The position numbers and the translations under genes are program-made. Positions 1 to 6,219 of a stretch of DNA of 6,542 nucleotides are shown here, one piece after another. The DNA lies in the NCBI GenBank assembly GCA_016302095.1, contig JAEDOE010000067.1, positions 1-6,542 of the forward strand, written 5' to 3'. The number at the start of each line of letters is the position of its first letter. Positions within the stretch are counted from its first letter, which is position 1. This DNA comes from Anaerovibrio sp. (lineage in GTDB: Bacteria > Bacillota > Negativicutes > Selenomonadales > Selenomonadaceae). Under the pieces are notes generated by a model. It saw only the letters and a list, made by a program, of their open reading frames with translations. It made no database searches and had not been told where the DNA came from.

Positions 1-3
1 TAT

Positions 4-40
4 AAAAAATTTTTGCTTTTAACAAGATATAGTGTAAAAT
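4..40 (+). promoter_or_regulatory. Putative sigma-A promoter for the PBP gene
   Basis: A -35-like TTGCTT at 13-18 is followed by 16 bases and a -10-like TAAAAT at 35-40. An A6T5 tract at 4-14 runs into the -35 and resembles an UP element. The predicted transcription start, near 47, leaves a leader of roughly 35 bases before the ATG at 83. The -35 matches the consensus at only three of six positions, and AT-rich DNA yields such matches easily, so this is a moderate guess. The tract could also be the tail of a terminator for an upstream gene outside the window. Confidence 0.35.
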
Positions 41-82
41 GGAAGGGCAGGATATGAGTTAACATTTGGAGTGATATAATAG

Positions 83-2056
83 ATGAAGAAGCAACGGCAT
101 AATGTTCAGCTCAGAATCAGCTGGCTGCTGCTGGTTATCTGGATATGTTTCGGGCTTTTGCTGGTGAGGTTTGCCTGGCTGCAGCTGGTGGATGGTGACG
201 AGCTGGCGGAGCGGGCGATTACCATAGCCGAGGAAAACAGGGCAAGGCAGTCCCCCCGGGGCAAAATCCTGGACAGGAACGGCAGGGAGCTTGCTATCAG
301 CCGCATGGCAAAGTCCCTGGTCATCAATCCCAGCAAGGTAAAGCCGGAGGACAGGGAAAATCTTGTGGCACAGCTGTCGGAGATACTGAAGCTGAAGCCT
401 GAGGAAATCCGGGAGGATATAGACACCGGGGGCGTCTTTGTGTATGTCAAGAGGCGCCTGGAGGTGGATGAGGAAAATGCCATCAAGGAGCTGAAGGAGG
501 CCAACGAGTATGAATGCCTTGAGCTCCATGACGAGGTAAAGAGATATTATCCAAACGATATGCTGGCAGCCAACGTGCTGGGCTTTATCGGCACTGATGA
601 TAAGGGGCTGGCCGGCATGGAGCAGTATGCAGATGAGCTTTTGAAGGGGGAGGCCCAGGAGGCTGACCTGATTATCGATATGCGGGGCAGGCCGATTTTT
701 GATTCTATCTTCTCGGCAGCCCAGCAGCGGTACAAGGGGGATAATTCCAAGAACATCACCTTGACTATTGATAGCACCATGCAGTTTATTGTGGAGCAGT
801 CATTGGACAAGGCCATGGCTGACAACAATCCCAAGGCGGTAACGGCAGTTGTCATGGACCCGAGGACAGGTGATGTGCTGGCCATGGCTTCCCGTCCCAG
901 CTACAACCCCAACAAGTTTTGGCAGGCCAATGATGAAGCCTGGCGCAATAGGGCAATTTCCTCTGTTTATGAGCCTGGCTCCACCTTCAAGGCAATGGTG
1001 GCAGGCACAGCGCTGCAGGAAGGGGTAGTTGCCCCCAACATGACCTTCTATGACCCGGGGCATATCGATGTTTCCGAGAAGCGCATCCAGAACTGGAACG
1101 GCGAGAGCTTCGGCAACGTCACCTTTACGGATATAGTAAAGAATTCTATCAATACCTGCTTTGCCCAGATCGGCCTGTGGCTGGGAGGCGAAAAGCTCAA
1201 CGAGTATGCTGAAAAATTCGGTTTTGGCCAGGCAACAGGCATTGAGCTGCCTGGTGAGGAGTCAGGCATCCTGTTTGCCAATCCCAAGGAGATGGTAAGC
1301 TCTGATGTGGCTACCATGGCTATCGGCCATAGCATTGCCGTGACGCCTCTGCAGCTGGTGACAGCCATGTCAGCAGTGGCAAATGACGGCGTGCTGCTGA
1401 AGCCCCACATCATCAAGCAGATTACCAATGCGGACGGCTCCGTGTACAAGGAGTACGGCAGGGAGGAAGTGCACCGGGTGATTGACTCAGCCACGGACAA
1501 GACGCTGGTGGGACTTCTGGAGCAGGTGGTTGCCACCGGCGGCGGTTCCAAGGCGGCAGTGAAGGGCTACCGCATTGCCGGCAAGACCGGCACGGCCCAG
1601 AAAATCAACGAGCATACCAGCGGCTACATGGAGGGGCGGTACATTGCTTCCTTCTGTGGCTTTGCCCCGGTGGAGAACCCGGAGCTGGTGGTGCTGGTGG
1701 TAATTGATGACCCATCGGCAGGGTCATTCTATGGCGGACAGATTGCAGCGCCTGTGGCAAGGGATATTTTCTCCCAGCTTTTCAGGTTCATGCACATCAG
1801 CCCTTCCAGTGATACCTTTGCGGATATGAACAAGGATAAGGAAACGGCCGCTGCCAGGCCTGCACCTGCTGCCAGTGATGGCAAGGTCAGGATGCCTGAC
1901 CTGACCGGCATGAGCATCAGGGATGTTTCTCAGAAGCTGGCGGAGCTGGGGCTGGGCATTGATGTGCAGGGCAACGGCCTGGCCAGGAGCCAGAGCATCC
2001 CGGCAGGTGCCGAAATCAAGTCCGGCCAGAGCGTGACTGTCACCTTCAGCCCATGA
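83..2056 (+). CDS. Class B penicillin-binding protein (SpoVD/FtsI type) with one PASTA domain
   Basis: D,D-transpeptidase that cross-links peptidoglycan stem peptides on the outer face of the cytoplasmic membrane. The 657-residue protein has a short basic N-terminus, one membrane segment (about 12-32), and a dimerization/pedestal domain opening with RGKILDRNG at 59-67. The transpeptidase domain (about 252-570) carries all three active-site motifs: SxxK with Ser300 and Lys303, SxN at 355-357 (SIN), and KTG at 501-503. An Ala/Pro-rich linker (about 585-600) leads to a single C-terminal PASTA domain (about 602-657). Membrane anchor plus one PASTA domain matches SpoVD of Bacillus; division PBPs of the Pbp2B/PBP2x kind usually have two. 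GGAG at 68-71, nine bases before ATG, supports the start. The gene appears intact. No mraZ, rsmH, ftsL or mur gene lies downstream, so on that side it is not in a division-cell wall cluster. Whether it serves division or a sporulation-like step cannot be told from sequence. Confidence 0.95.
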   Translation: MKKQRHNVQLRISWLLLVIWICFGLLLVRFAWLQLVDGDELAERAITIAEENRARQSPRGKILDRNGRELAISRMAKSLVINPSKVKPEDRENLVAQLSEILKLKPEEIREDIDTGGVFVYVKRRLEVDEENAIKELKEANEYECLELHDEVKRYYPNDMLAANVLGFIGTDDKGLAGMEQYADELLKGEAQEADLIIDMRGRPIFDSIFSAAQQRYKGDNSKNITLTIDSTMQFIVEQSLDKAMADNNPKAVTAVVMDPRTGDVLAMASRPSYNPNKFWQANDEAWRNRAISSVYEPGSTFKAMVAGTALQEGVVAPNMTFYDPGHIDVSEKRIQNWNGESFGNVTFTDIVKNSINTCFAQIGLWLGGEKLNEYAEKFGFGQATGIELPGEESGILFANPKEMVSSDVATMAIGHSIAVTPLQLVTAMSAVANDGVLLKPHIIKQITNADGSVYKEYGREEVHRVIDSATDKTLVGLLEQVVATGGGSKAAVKGYRIAGKTGTAQKINEHTSGYMEGRYIASFCGFAPVENPELVVLVVIDDPSAGSFYGGQIAAPVARDIFSQLFRFMHISPSSDTFADMNKDKETAAARPAPAASDGKVRMPDLTGMSIRDVSQKLAELGLGIDVQGNGLARSQSIPAGAEIKSGQSVTVTFSP

Positions 2057-2085
2057 TTGACAGGCCGCAATTGATTTGCTAAATT
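2057..2085 (+). promoter_or_regulatory. Strong sigma-A-type promoter for the HAD-rapZ-yvcK-whiA unit
   Basis: A perfect -35 hexamer, TTGACA (2057-2062), starts on the base after the PBP stop codon. It is followed by a 17-base spacer and TAAATT (2080-2085; four of six matches). The -10 is preceded by TG plus one base (2077-2079), making it an extended -10. Consensus -35, optimal spacing and extended -10 together make this the best promoter candidate in the window. A second extended -10-like element, TG-A-TATATT, lies at 2093-2101, but its best -35 (TTGATT, 2071-2076) is 19 bases away. Either start would give a short leader to the ATG at 2127. Confidence 0.6.
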
Positions 2086-2088
2086 AGC
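2078..2088. repeat. Short palindrome overlapping the -10 box
   Basis: GCTAAATTAGC is an inverted repeat of two 5-base arms (GCTAA and TTAGC) around a central A. It covers the whole predicted -10 element at 2080-2085, where a repressor site would be placed. It is short and lies in AT-rich sequence, so chance is a real alternative. It is not a terminator: the loop is one base and the arms are AT-rich. Confidence 0.3.
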
Positions 2089-2126
2089 GTACTGATATAT
2101 TTTTTAAGATAAAAGGAGACTTACTC

Positions 2127-2921
2127 ATGAAAGCAAAATTATTTGTTACAGATATGGATGGTACTCTCTTGAACAGCGAGCATAAGATTTCCCGGGGGAA
2201 TAAGCACGCTATCAAGAGGGCTGTGGAGGCCGGGGTGGTATTTACCATTGCCACAGGCCGCATGTATGCCTCCACCCTGCCTTATGCCCAGGAGCTGGAG
2301 CTGGATGTGCCGATTATTACCTACAACGGCGCCCTGATCAAGACAGCCTCCGGCAAGGAGCTGTATGCTTCCTATCTGGAGGAGGACCTGGTGAAGGAGC
2401 TGCTGGACTTTGCCGGGGAGCAGGAGCTTTACATCCATCTTTATAGCGATGACAAGCTGTATTTCAAGGAAAATGACGAGCATGCCCAGTTTTATCAGAA
2501 GATGTGCGGCGTGCCGGGCAATGCCGTAGGGGAGGATATCTACAAGTACACCTATCATGTGCCGAAGATGCTGATTATGGGCAGCACCCCGGAGGAAGCT
2601 GATGCAGCAGTGGAGCTGGTGCGCCGGAAGTTCGGTGGCCGTATTGATGCCATGAAGTCATCTCCGACCTATGTGGAGCTGATTAAGCCCGGGGTAAACA
2701 AGGCAACAGCCATTGCCAAGCTGGCGGAGATTCTGGAAATCCCGTCTGAGCAGGTGCTGGCTATCGGGGATTCCAGCAATGATGTGAGCATGCTGACCTC
2801 CGTGGCTATCAGCGTTGCCATGGGCAATGCTAACGCTGAGGCGAGGGCGGCAGCCCGTTACATGGTAACGGACAATGAGCATGATGGCGTAGCGGAGGCA
2901 TTGGAGCGCTTCTGCATGTGA
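2127..2921 (+). CDS. Cof-type HAD-IIB family phosphatase
   Basis: Cytoplasmic Mg-dependent phosphohydrolase of the haloacid dehalogenase superfamily, Cof subfamily. Members act on sugar phosphates, flavin or pyridoxal phosphates and similar small substrates; the substrate here cannot be read from sequence. The 264 residues match the family's usual length. Motif I is DMDGT at 9-13, with nucleophile Asp9 and acid/base Asp11. Motif II is ATGR at 42-45, with Thr43. Motif III is Lys192. Motif IV is GDSSND at 214-219, with metal ligands Asp215 and Asp219; most relatives have GDGxND there. The region between about 80 and 185 is the C2B-type cap that sets specificity. AAAGGAG at 2112-2118, eight bases before ATG, is a strong ribosome binding site. 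It is the first gene of the predicted unit, ending 16 bases before rapZ, which suggests co-expression but does not identify a substrate. Confidence 0.93.
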   Translation: MKAKLFVTDMDGTLLNSEHKISRGNKHAIKRAVEAGVVFTIATGRMYASTLPYAQELELDVPIITYNGALIKTASGKELYASYLEEDLVKELLDFAGEQELYIHLYSDDKLYFKENDEHAQFYQKMCGVPGNAVGEDIYKYTYHVPKMLIMGSTPEEADAAVELVRRKFGGRIDAMKSSPTYVELIKPGVNKATAIAKLAEILEIPSEQVLAIGDSSNDVSMLTSVAISVAMGNANAEARAAARYMVTDNEHDGVAEALERFCM

Positions 2922-2937
2922 TTTTCCGGAGGTTTGT

Positions 2938-3852
2938 ATGGAAAAAGAAAAAGGCAAGGAAAACTGCTGCGAGTTTATCATCGTTACCGGCATGTCCGGC
3001 AGCGGCAAGACCCAGGCATGCCGCTATCTTGAGGATATAGGCTATTTTGTGGTGGACAATCTGCCGCCTGTGTTTATTCCCAAGTTTGCGGAGCTGTGCC
3101 AGCAGTCCGGAGGCAGCGTCAGCAAGGTGGTGCTGGTGGTGGACACCAGGAGCCGGGAGTTTTTTGACACATTTATTCATGTGCTGGAGGATATGGACAG
3201 GGACAACCAGCAGTATGTGCTGCTCTTTATGGATGCCTCGGATGCTGCCATCATCCGCCGCTACAAGGAAACACGCCGCCGCCATCCCATGGCGCCCAGC
3301 TCCCGCATCAGCGAGGGGGTGGCAAAGGAGCGTGAGCGGCTGTCACAGGTGCGCAACAAGGCAACCTATATCGTAGATACCTCAGAACTGAAAAAGATTG
3401 ACCTGAAGGAAAAGATCTTGAAGCTCTTTGCTCCAAGGGTAGGAGAAAAGATGAATATCAACGTGATTTCCTTCGGCTTCAAGTTTGGCATGCCACTGGA
3501 CGCCGACCTGGTATTTGATGTTCGCTTTTTGCCAAATCCTTTCTATGTGGAGTCCATGCGCCACAAGAGCGGCTCCGTGCCGGATGTGGCTGCCTACATA
3601 GACCAGTGGCCGGTGACCAGGGAATTTAAGCAGCATCTGGACAACCTGGTGAATTTCCTCATTCCTCAGTATGAGAAGGAAGGCAAGGCACAGCTGGTGA
3701 TTGCGGCAGGCTGTACCGGCGGCATGCACCGTTCTGTGTTTATTGCCAACCATCTGTACCAGCTTTTGAAGGAAAAGGGCTGCCAGGTGAAGCTGGAGCA
3801 CCGGGACCTGATGAAAAATGAGGTCTGGGAGCATGTAAGGGAAGAAGTTTAA
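2938..3852 (+). CDS. rapZ: RapZ/YvcJ family nucleotide-binding protein (RNase adapter homologue)
   Basis: Cytoplasmic P-loop protein. In E. coli, RapZ senses glucosamine-6-phosphate and guides RNase E to the small RNA GlmZ, tuning GlmS; Bacillus YvcJ hydrolyses GTP and affects competence. The RNA target in this lineage is unknown. The 304 residues are slightly longer than E. coli RapZ (284) or YvcJ (295), with a charged N-terminal extension. Walker A is GMSGSGKT at 18-25. The family signature DNLPP is at 40-44, a Walker B-like VVLVVDT is at 64-70, and RRRHP is at 113-117. The C-terminal domain holds SFGFKFGMP (178-186) and GCTGGMHRS (258-266), the conserved anion-binding loop, with Met where many homologues have Gln. 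GGAGG at 2928-2932, five bases before ATG, supports the start. The stop codon abuts the yvcK ribosome binding site, which implies translational coupling. Confidence 0.95.
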   Translation: MEKEKGKENCCEFIIVTGMSGSGKTQACRYLEDIGYFVVDNLPPVFIPKFAELCQQSGGSVSKVVLVVDTRSREFFDTFIHVLEDMDRDNQQYVLLFMDASDAAIIRRYKETRRRHPMAPSSRISEGVAKERERLSQVRNKATYIVDTSELKKIDLKEKILKLFAPRVGEKMNINVISFGFKFGMPLDADLVFDVRFLPNPFYVESMRHKSGSVPDVAAYIDQWPVTREFKQHLDNLVNFLIPQYEKEGKAQLVIAAGCTGGMHRSVFIANHLYQLLKEKGCQVKLEHRDLMKNEVWEHVREEV

Positions 3853-3857
3853 GGGAG
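3851..3857 (+). promoter_or_regulatory. yvcK ribosome binding site overlapping the rapZ stop
   Basis: AAGGGAG shares its first two bases with the TAA stop of rapZ (3850-3852) and stands eight bases before the yvcK ATG at 3866. Ribosomes ending on rapZ would cover this site, so the two genes are probably translationally coupled. The position also fixes the start of yvcK before its hydrophobic N-terminal region. Confidence 0.7.
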
Positions 3858-3865
3858 TGTCATAA

Positions 3866-5155
3866 ATGCACTTGTTAAAATGGCTGTATCCCGGCATGAG
3901 GTTCAAGCGCTGGCTGCTCCTGTTTGCAGGGGGCGTAATGCTTGCCAGCCTGGGAATTGCGGTGGTTTTTAACTACAAGTATATTGATAATATCGAGGAA
4001 GCTATTTTCAGGGCTGTCTACCTGTGGTCAGGCAGCTATGATTATACCTTTACAGCCCTGGTGGGCATGCTGATGGTGCTTTTGGGCTTTGGCGTGATGC
4101 TGGTGGCGGCGCGTTTCGTAATCCGCTCGGTTATTACGGTGCTGCTACCGGCAAATTCATCAGAAAAGCTGGTGGATTTGATTTATGAGAAGCGGAAGCT
4201 GGGCAAGGGGCCTGCCATTACGGTGGTGGGCGGCGGCCACGGCCTGTCCGTGCTGCTCCGGGGCATCAAGCAGGCTACCTCCAATGTTACGGCAGTGGTT
4301 ACTGTGGCTGATGACGGCGGCTCCTCCGGCAGGCTCCGGGAGGAGCTGGGCATGATTCCGCCGGGGGACCTCAGGAACTGCCTGGTAGCATTGGCGGATA
4401 CGGAGCCCCTGATGGAAAAGCTTTTCCAGCACCGCTTCGAGGGTGACAGCCAGCTGTCCGGCCACAGCTTCGGCAACTTGTTTATTGCGGCTATGGCGCA
4501 GGTGACAGGTGATGTGGAAACGGCATTGAAGGAGTCATCCAAGGTACTGGCAGTAAAGGGCAGGGTGCTGCCTGCCAGCAAGGAGTTTGTGCGGCTGGAT
4601 GCCATTATGGAGGATGGCTCCATCGTTTGCGGCGAGTCCAAGATTCCTGAGGCTAACAAGAAAATTCATCGCGTGAAGCTGTTCCCGGAGCATGTGGAGG
4701 CGGTGCAGTCCTCTTTGGATGCCCTGCGGGATGCGGAGGCAATCGTGCTGGGACCGGGGAGCCTGTACACCAGCATCATGCCAAACCTTCTGGTGGAGGG
4801 CATCGGTGATGCCCTGTGCCGCAGCAGGGCGGTGAAGATTTATATCTGCAATGTGATGACCCAGCCGGGGGAGACCGACGGCTATACGGCTTCTATGCAT
4901 GTCAAGGCGATACTTGACCATGCCGGGCGCAACGCGGTGGACTATGTGATTGTCAACTCTACGCCTGTGCCGGAGGATTTGAAGAAAAAGTATGCGGAGG
5001 CAGGGGCTTATCCTGTCATAGTGGATGAGGATGTGCTGAAGGCACTGGGGGTTGGCGTAATCAAGGCAGACCTGATTACGAACCATGATGCCATCCACCA
5101 TGACCCCAAGAAGCTGGCGGAAAGCGTCATGCAGGTGGTGTATGAAACCCTGTAA
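3866..5155 (+). CDS. yvcK: YvcK/CofD-like protein (gluconeogenesis factor family) with N-terminal membrane anchor
   Basis: YvcK binds UDP-sugars such as UDP-GlcNAc. In Bacillus subtilis it is needed for growth on gluconeogenic carbon sources and for normal PBP1 placement; the mycobacterial homologue CuvA acts in cell wall growth. The 429 residues are about 110 more than B. subtilis YvcK (about 317). The excess is N-terminal, with two hydrophobic segments at about 15-35 and 62-83 (the second possibly to 94). The CofD-like domain starts near 117 with VVGGGHGLS (120-128). It continues with DDGGSSGRLR (149-158), IPPGDLRN (164-171), GHSFGNL (199-205), LGPGSLYTS (295-303) and CNVMTQPGETDGY (328-340), all typical YvcK blocks, and the order separates it from true CofD. 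Termini probably face the cytoplasm, tethering the soluble domain to the membrane. The start is set by GGGAG at 3853-3857. It lies 13 bases after rapZ and 79 before whiA. Confidence 0.95.
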   Translation: MHLLKWLYPGMRFKRWLLLFAGGVMLASLGIAVVFNYKYIDNIEEAIFRAVYLWSGSYDYTFTALVGMLMVLLGFGVMLVAARFVIRSVITVLLPANSSEKLVDLIYEKRKLGKGPAITVVGGGHGLSVLLRGIKQATSNVTAVVTVADDGGSSGRLREELGMIPPGDLRNCLVALADTEPLMEKLFQHRFEGDSQLSGHSFGNLFIAAMAQVTGDVETALKESSKVLAVKGRVLPASKEFVRLDAIMEDGSIVCGESKIPEANKKIHRVKLFPEHVEAVQSSLDALRDAEAIVLGPGSLYTSIMPNLLVEGIGDALCRSRAVKIYICNVMTQPGETDGYTASMHVKAILDHAGRNAVDYVIVNSTPVPEDLKKKYAEAGAYPVIVDEDVLKALGVGVIKADLITNHDAIHHDPKKLAESVMQVVYETL

Positions 5156-5178
5156 GGCACAGGAATGCTGCCTGTCCC
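5156..5178 (+). other. Weak hairpin after the yvcK stop
   Basis: ACAGG (5159-5163) and CCTGT (5171-5175) pair around a seven-base loop. After a C-C mismatch, two more G-C pairs form (5156-5157 with 5177-5178). Only TT follows, so it is not a standard rho-independent terminator. It may be a processing or partial attenuation structure between yvcK and whiA, or chance. The rest of the 79-base gap shows only the whiA ribosome binding site (GGGAG, 5224-5228). Confidence 0.25.
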
Positions 5179-5234
5179 TTGGTGCAGCCGGGGAAACTGG
5201 GGCGATAAGGCGATTGTGAGGTTGGGAGTAGAAA

Positions 5235-6149
5235 ATGCCGTCATTTGCTACCGAGGTAAAAAACGAGCTTGCCCATGGGGCGGTCAGGAGGAAATGCTGC
5301 CAGAGCGCGGAGCTGGCAGCTCTTTTGCGCATGGGGGCGTCCATGACAATAGGCACCCGGGCGAATTTGGGATTGAACTTCACCACGGAAAATGCGGCGG
5401 TGGCACGCCGGGTGCTGCAGCTGCTGAAATCCACAGGGCAGGTGCAGCCGGAGGTGACGGTGAGCCGTTCCAAGCGGCTGAAAAAGAATAACAGCTACCT
5501 TTTGCGGGTGGCACCCTCCCCCCATGTGCGTCCCCTGATGGAGTCCCTGGGCATGCTGGGCTCCGAGGCAGGGGCTGTGGGCAGGGACAAGGGGCTTCTC
5601 AGGAAGCAGTGCTGCCGCAAGGCATATCTCCGGGGGGCATTCCTGGGGGGCGGCACGGTGAACAGGCCGGAGGCCCAGTCCCATCTGGAATTTGTAGCCA
5701 ACAGCTATGCCTTTGCCCATACTATTGTCCAGATTTTGAAGAATCTGGATTTTCCCGTGGGCTTTACGGACAGGAAGGGCAGCTACCAGATTTATCTCAA
5801 GGACGGGGAGGAAATCATGGATTTGCTGGCCATGCTGGGAGCGGTGAAGGCGGCAGATGAGCTGGCGGTAGCCAGGAATCTGAAGGAGGTTCGCAATCAG
5901 GTGAACCGGCTGGTGAACTGCGAGACTGCCAACCTGCAAAAGACGGTCAGCGCGGCAGTGGCACAGGCGGAGTGCATCCGGCGGCTGCAGGAGTCAGGCA
6001 GGCTGGAAAAGCTGCCTCCGAAGCTTCTGGCGGCAGCTCAGGCGCGCATGGACAACATAGATGCTTCCCTGGCGGAGCTGGGGGAGATGCTGGGCATCAG
6101 CCGGGCGGCGGTGAACAACCGGCTGAAAAGGCTGCAGGATTTTTTGTAA
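5235..6149 (+). CDS. whiA: DNA-binding protein WhiA
   Basis: WhiA combines a degenerate LAGLIDADG homing-endonuclease fold with a helix-turn-helix. In Streptomyces it activates sporulation and division genes with WhiB; in Bacillus subtilis (YvcL) it is nucleoid-associated and affects division and chromosome segregation. The 304 residues are near the usual length. The N-terminal signature SFATEVKNEL (3-12) and the KCCQSAEL block (20-27) are present. The LAGLIDADG-like part begins at CCRKAYLRGAFLGGGTVN (126-143) and lacks the acidic catalytic residues of true endonucleases, as is normal for WhiA. The C-terminal family block RLVNCETANLQKT (225-237) is intact, and the helix-turn-helix lies at about 278-299 (LAELGEMLGISRAAVNNRL). 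GGGAG at 5224-5228, six bases before ATG, and the canonical N-terminus set the start. It completes the rapZ-yvcK-whiA trio. Confidence 0.95.
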   Translation: MPSFATEVKNELAHGAVRRKCCQSAELAALLRMGASMTIGTRANLGLNFTTENAAVARRVLQLLKSTGQVQPEVTVSRSKRLKKNNSYLLRVAPSPHVRPLMESLGMLGSEAGAVGRDKGLLRKQCCRKAYLRGAFLGGGTVNRPEAQSHLEFVANSYAFAHTIVQILKNLDFPVGFTDRKGSYQIYLKDGEEIMDLLAMLGAVKAADELAVARNLKEVRNQVNRLVNCETANLQKTVSAAVAQAECIRRLQESGRLEKLPPKLLAAAQARMDNIDASLAELGEMLGISRAAVNNRLKRLQDFL

Positions 6150-6204
6150 GGATATGCGTTCATGAGCTGGATGCGATTTTGGGAGATTATATGCAATTTT
6201 CAGC

Positions 6205-6212
6205 AAAAGAGG
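6205..6212 (+). promoter_or_regulatory. Ribosome binding site deciding a GTG start
   Basis: AAAAGAGG ends seven bases before GTG at 6220. No ATG in this frame precedes the hydrophobic N-terminus of the deacetylase: the first in-frame ATG is codon 42, inside the conserved domain. The GTG is therefore the likely start. The preceding whiA-to-deacetylase gap (6150-6204) shows no clear promoter or terminator. Confidence 0.65.
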
Positions 6213-6219
6213 TAATAGC

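Noticed and set aside
75..80. Perfect TATAAT just before the PBP start codon
   Set aside because: It ends two bases before the ATG, would give an almost leaderless message, and has no -35 match about 17 bases upstream (52-57 reads ATATGA). It lies between the ribosome binding site and the ATG, so a spacer role is more likely.
1684..1702. Tandem GCTGGTGGT-like repeat
   Set aside because: It encodes the hydrophobic strand LVVLVV of the transpeptidase fold. It is a codon-bias effect; a similar run occurs in rapZ near 3128-3142.
3142..3170. Two GACAC pentamers (3142-3146 and 3166-3170), the WhiA recognition core known from Streptomyces
   Set aside because: Both lie inside rapZ codons, not in a promoter, and another copy falls inside the PBP gene at 422-426. 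A five-base match is expected by chance in this length.
4535..5473. Long minus-strand open frame (312 codons) across yvcK and whiA
   Set aside because: It lies antisense to two genes with intact family motifs. Its translation shows no recognizable domain and it has no clear ribosome binding site. Long antisense frames are expected from the codon bias here.
5165..5491. Plus-strand frame overlapping the yvcK-whiA gap and the whiA start
   Set aside because: It shares DNA with the canonical N-terminus of WhiA in another frame, its start lacks a ribosome binding site, and its Gly/Ala-rich translation matches no family.
5241..5939. Minus-strand open frame (232 codons) inside whiA
   Set aside because: It is antisense to whiA. 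The composition, rich in His, Gln and Pro, is typical of a shadow frame, and no motif is seen.
6121..6150. Possible terminator at the whiA 3' end (T-run at 6140-6144)
   Set aside because: No stable GC-rich stem precedes the T-run; only CTG/CAG pairing is available, and the T-run lies within the last whiA codons.
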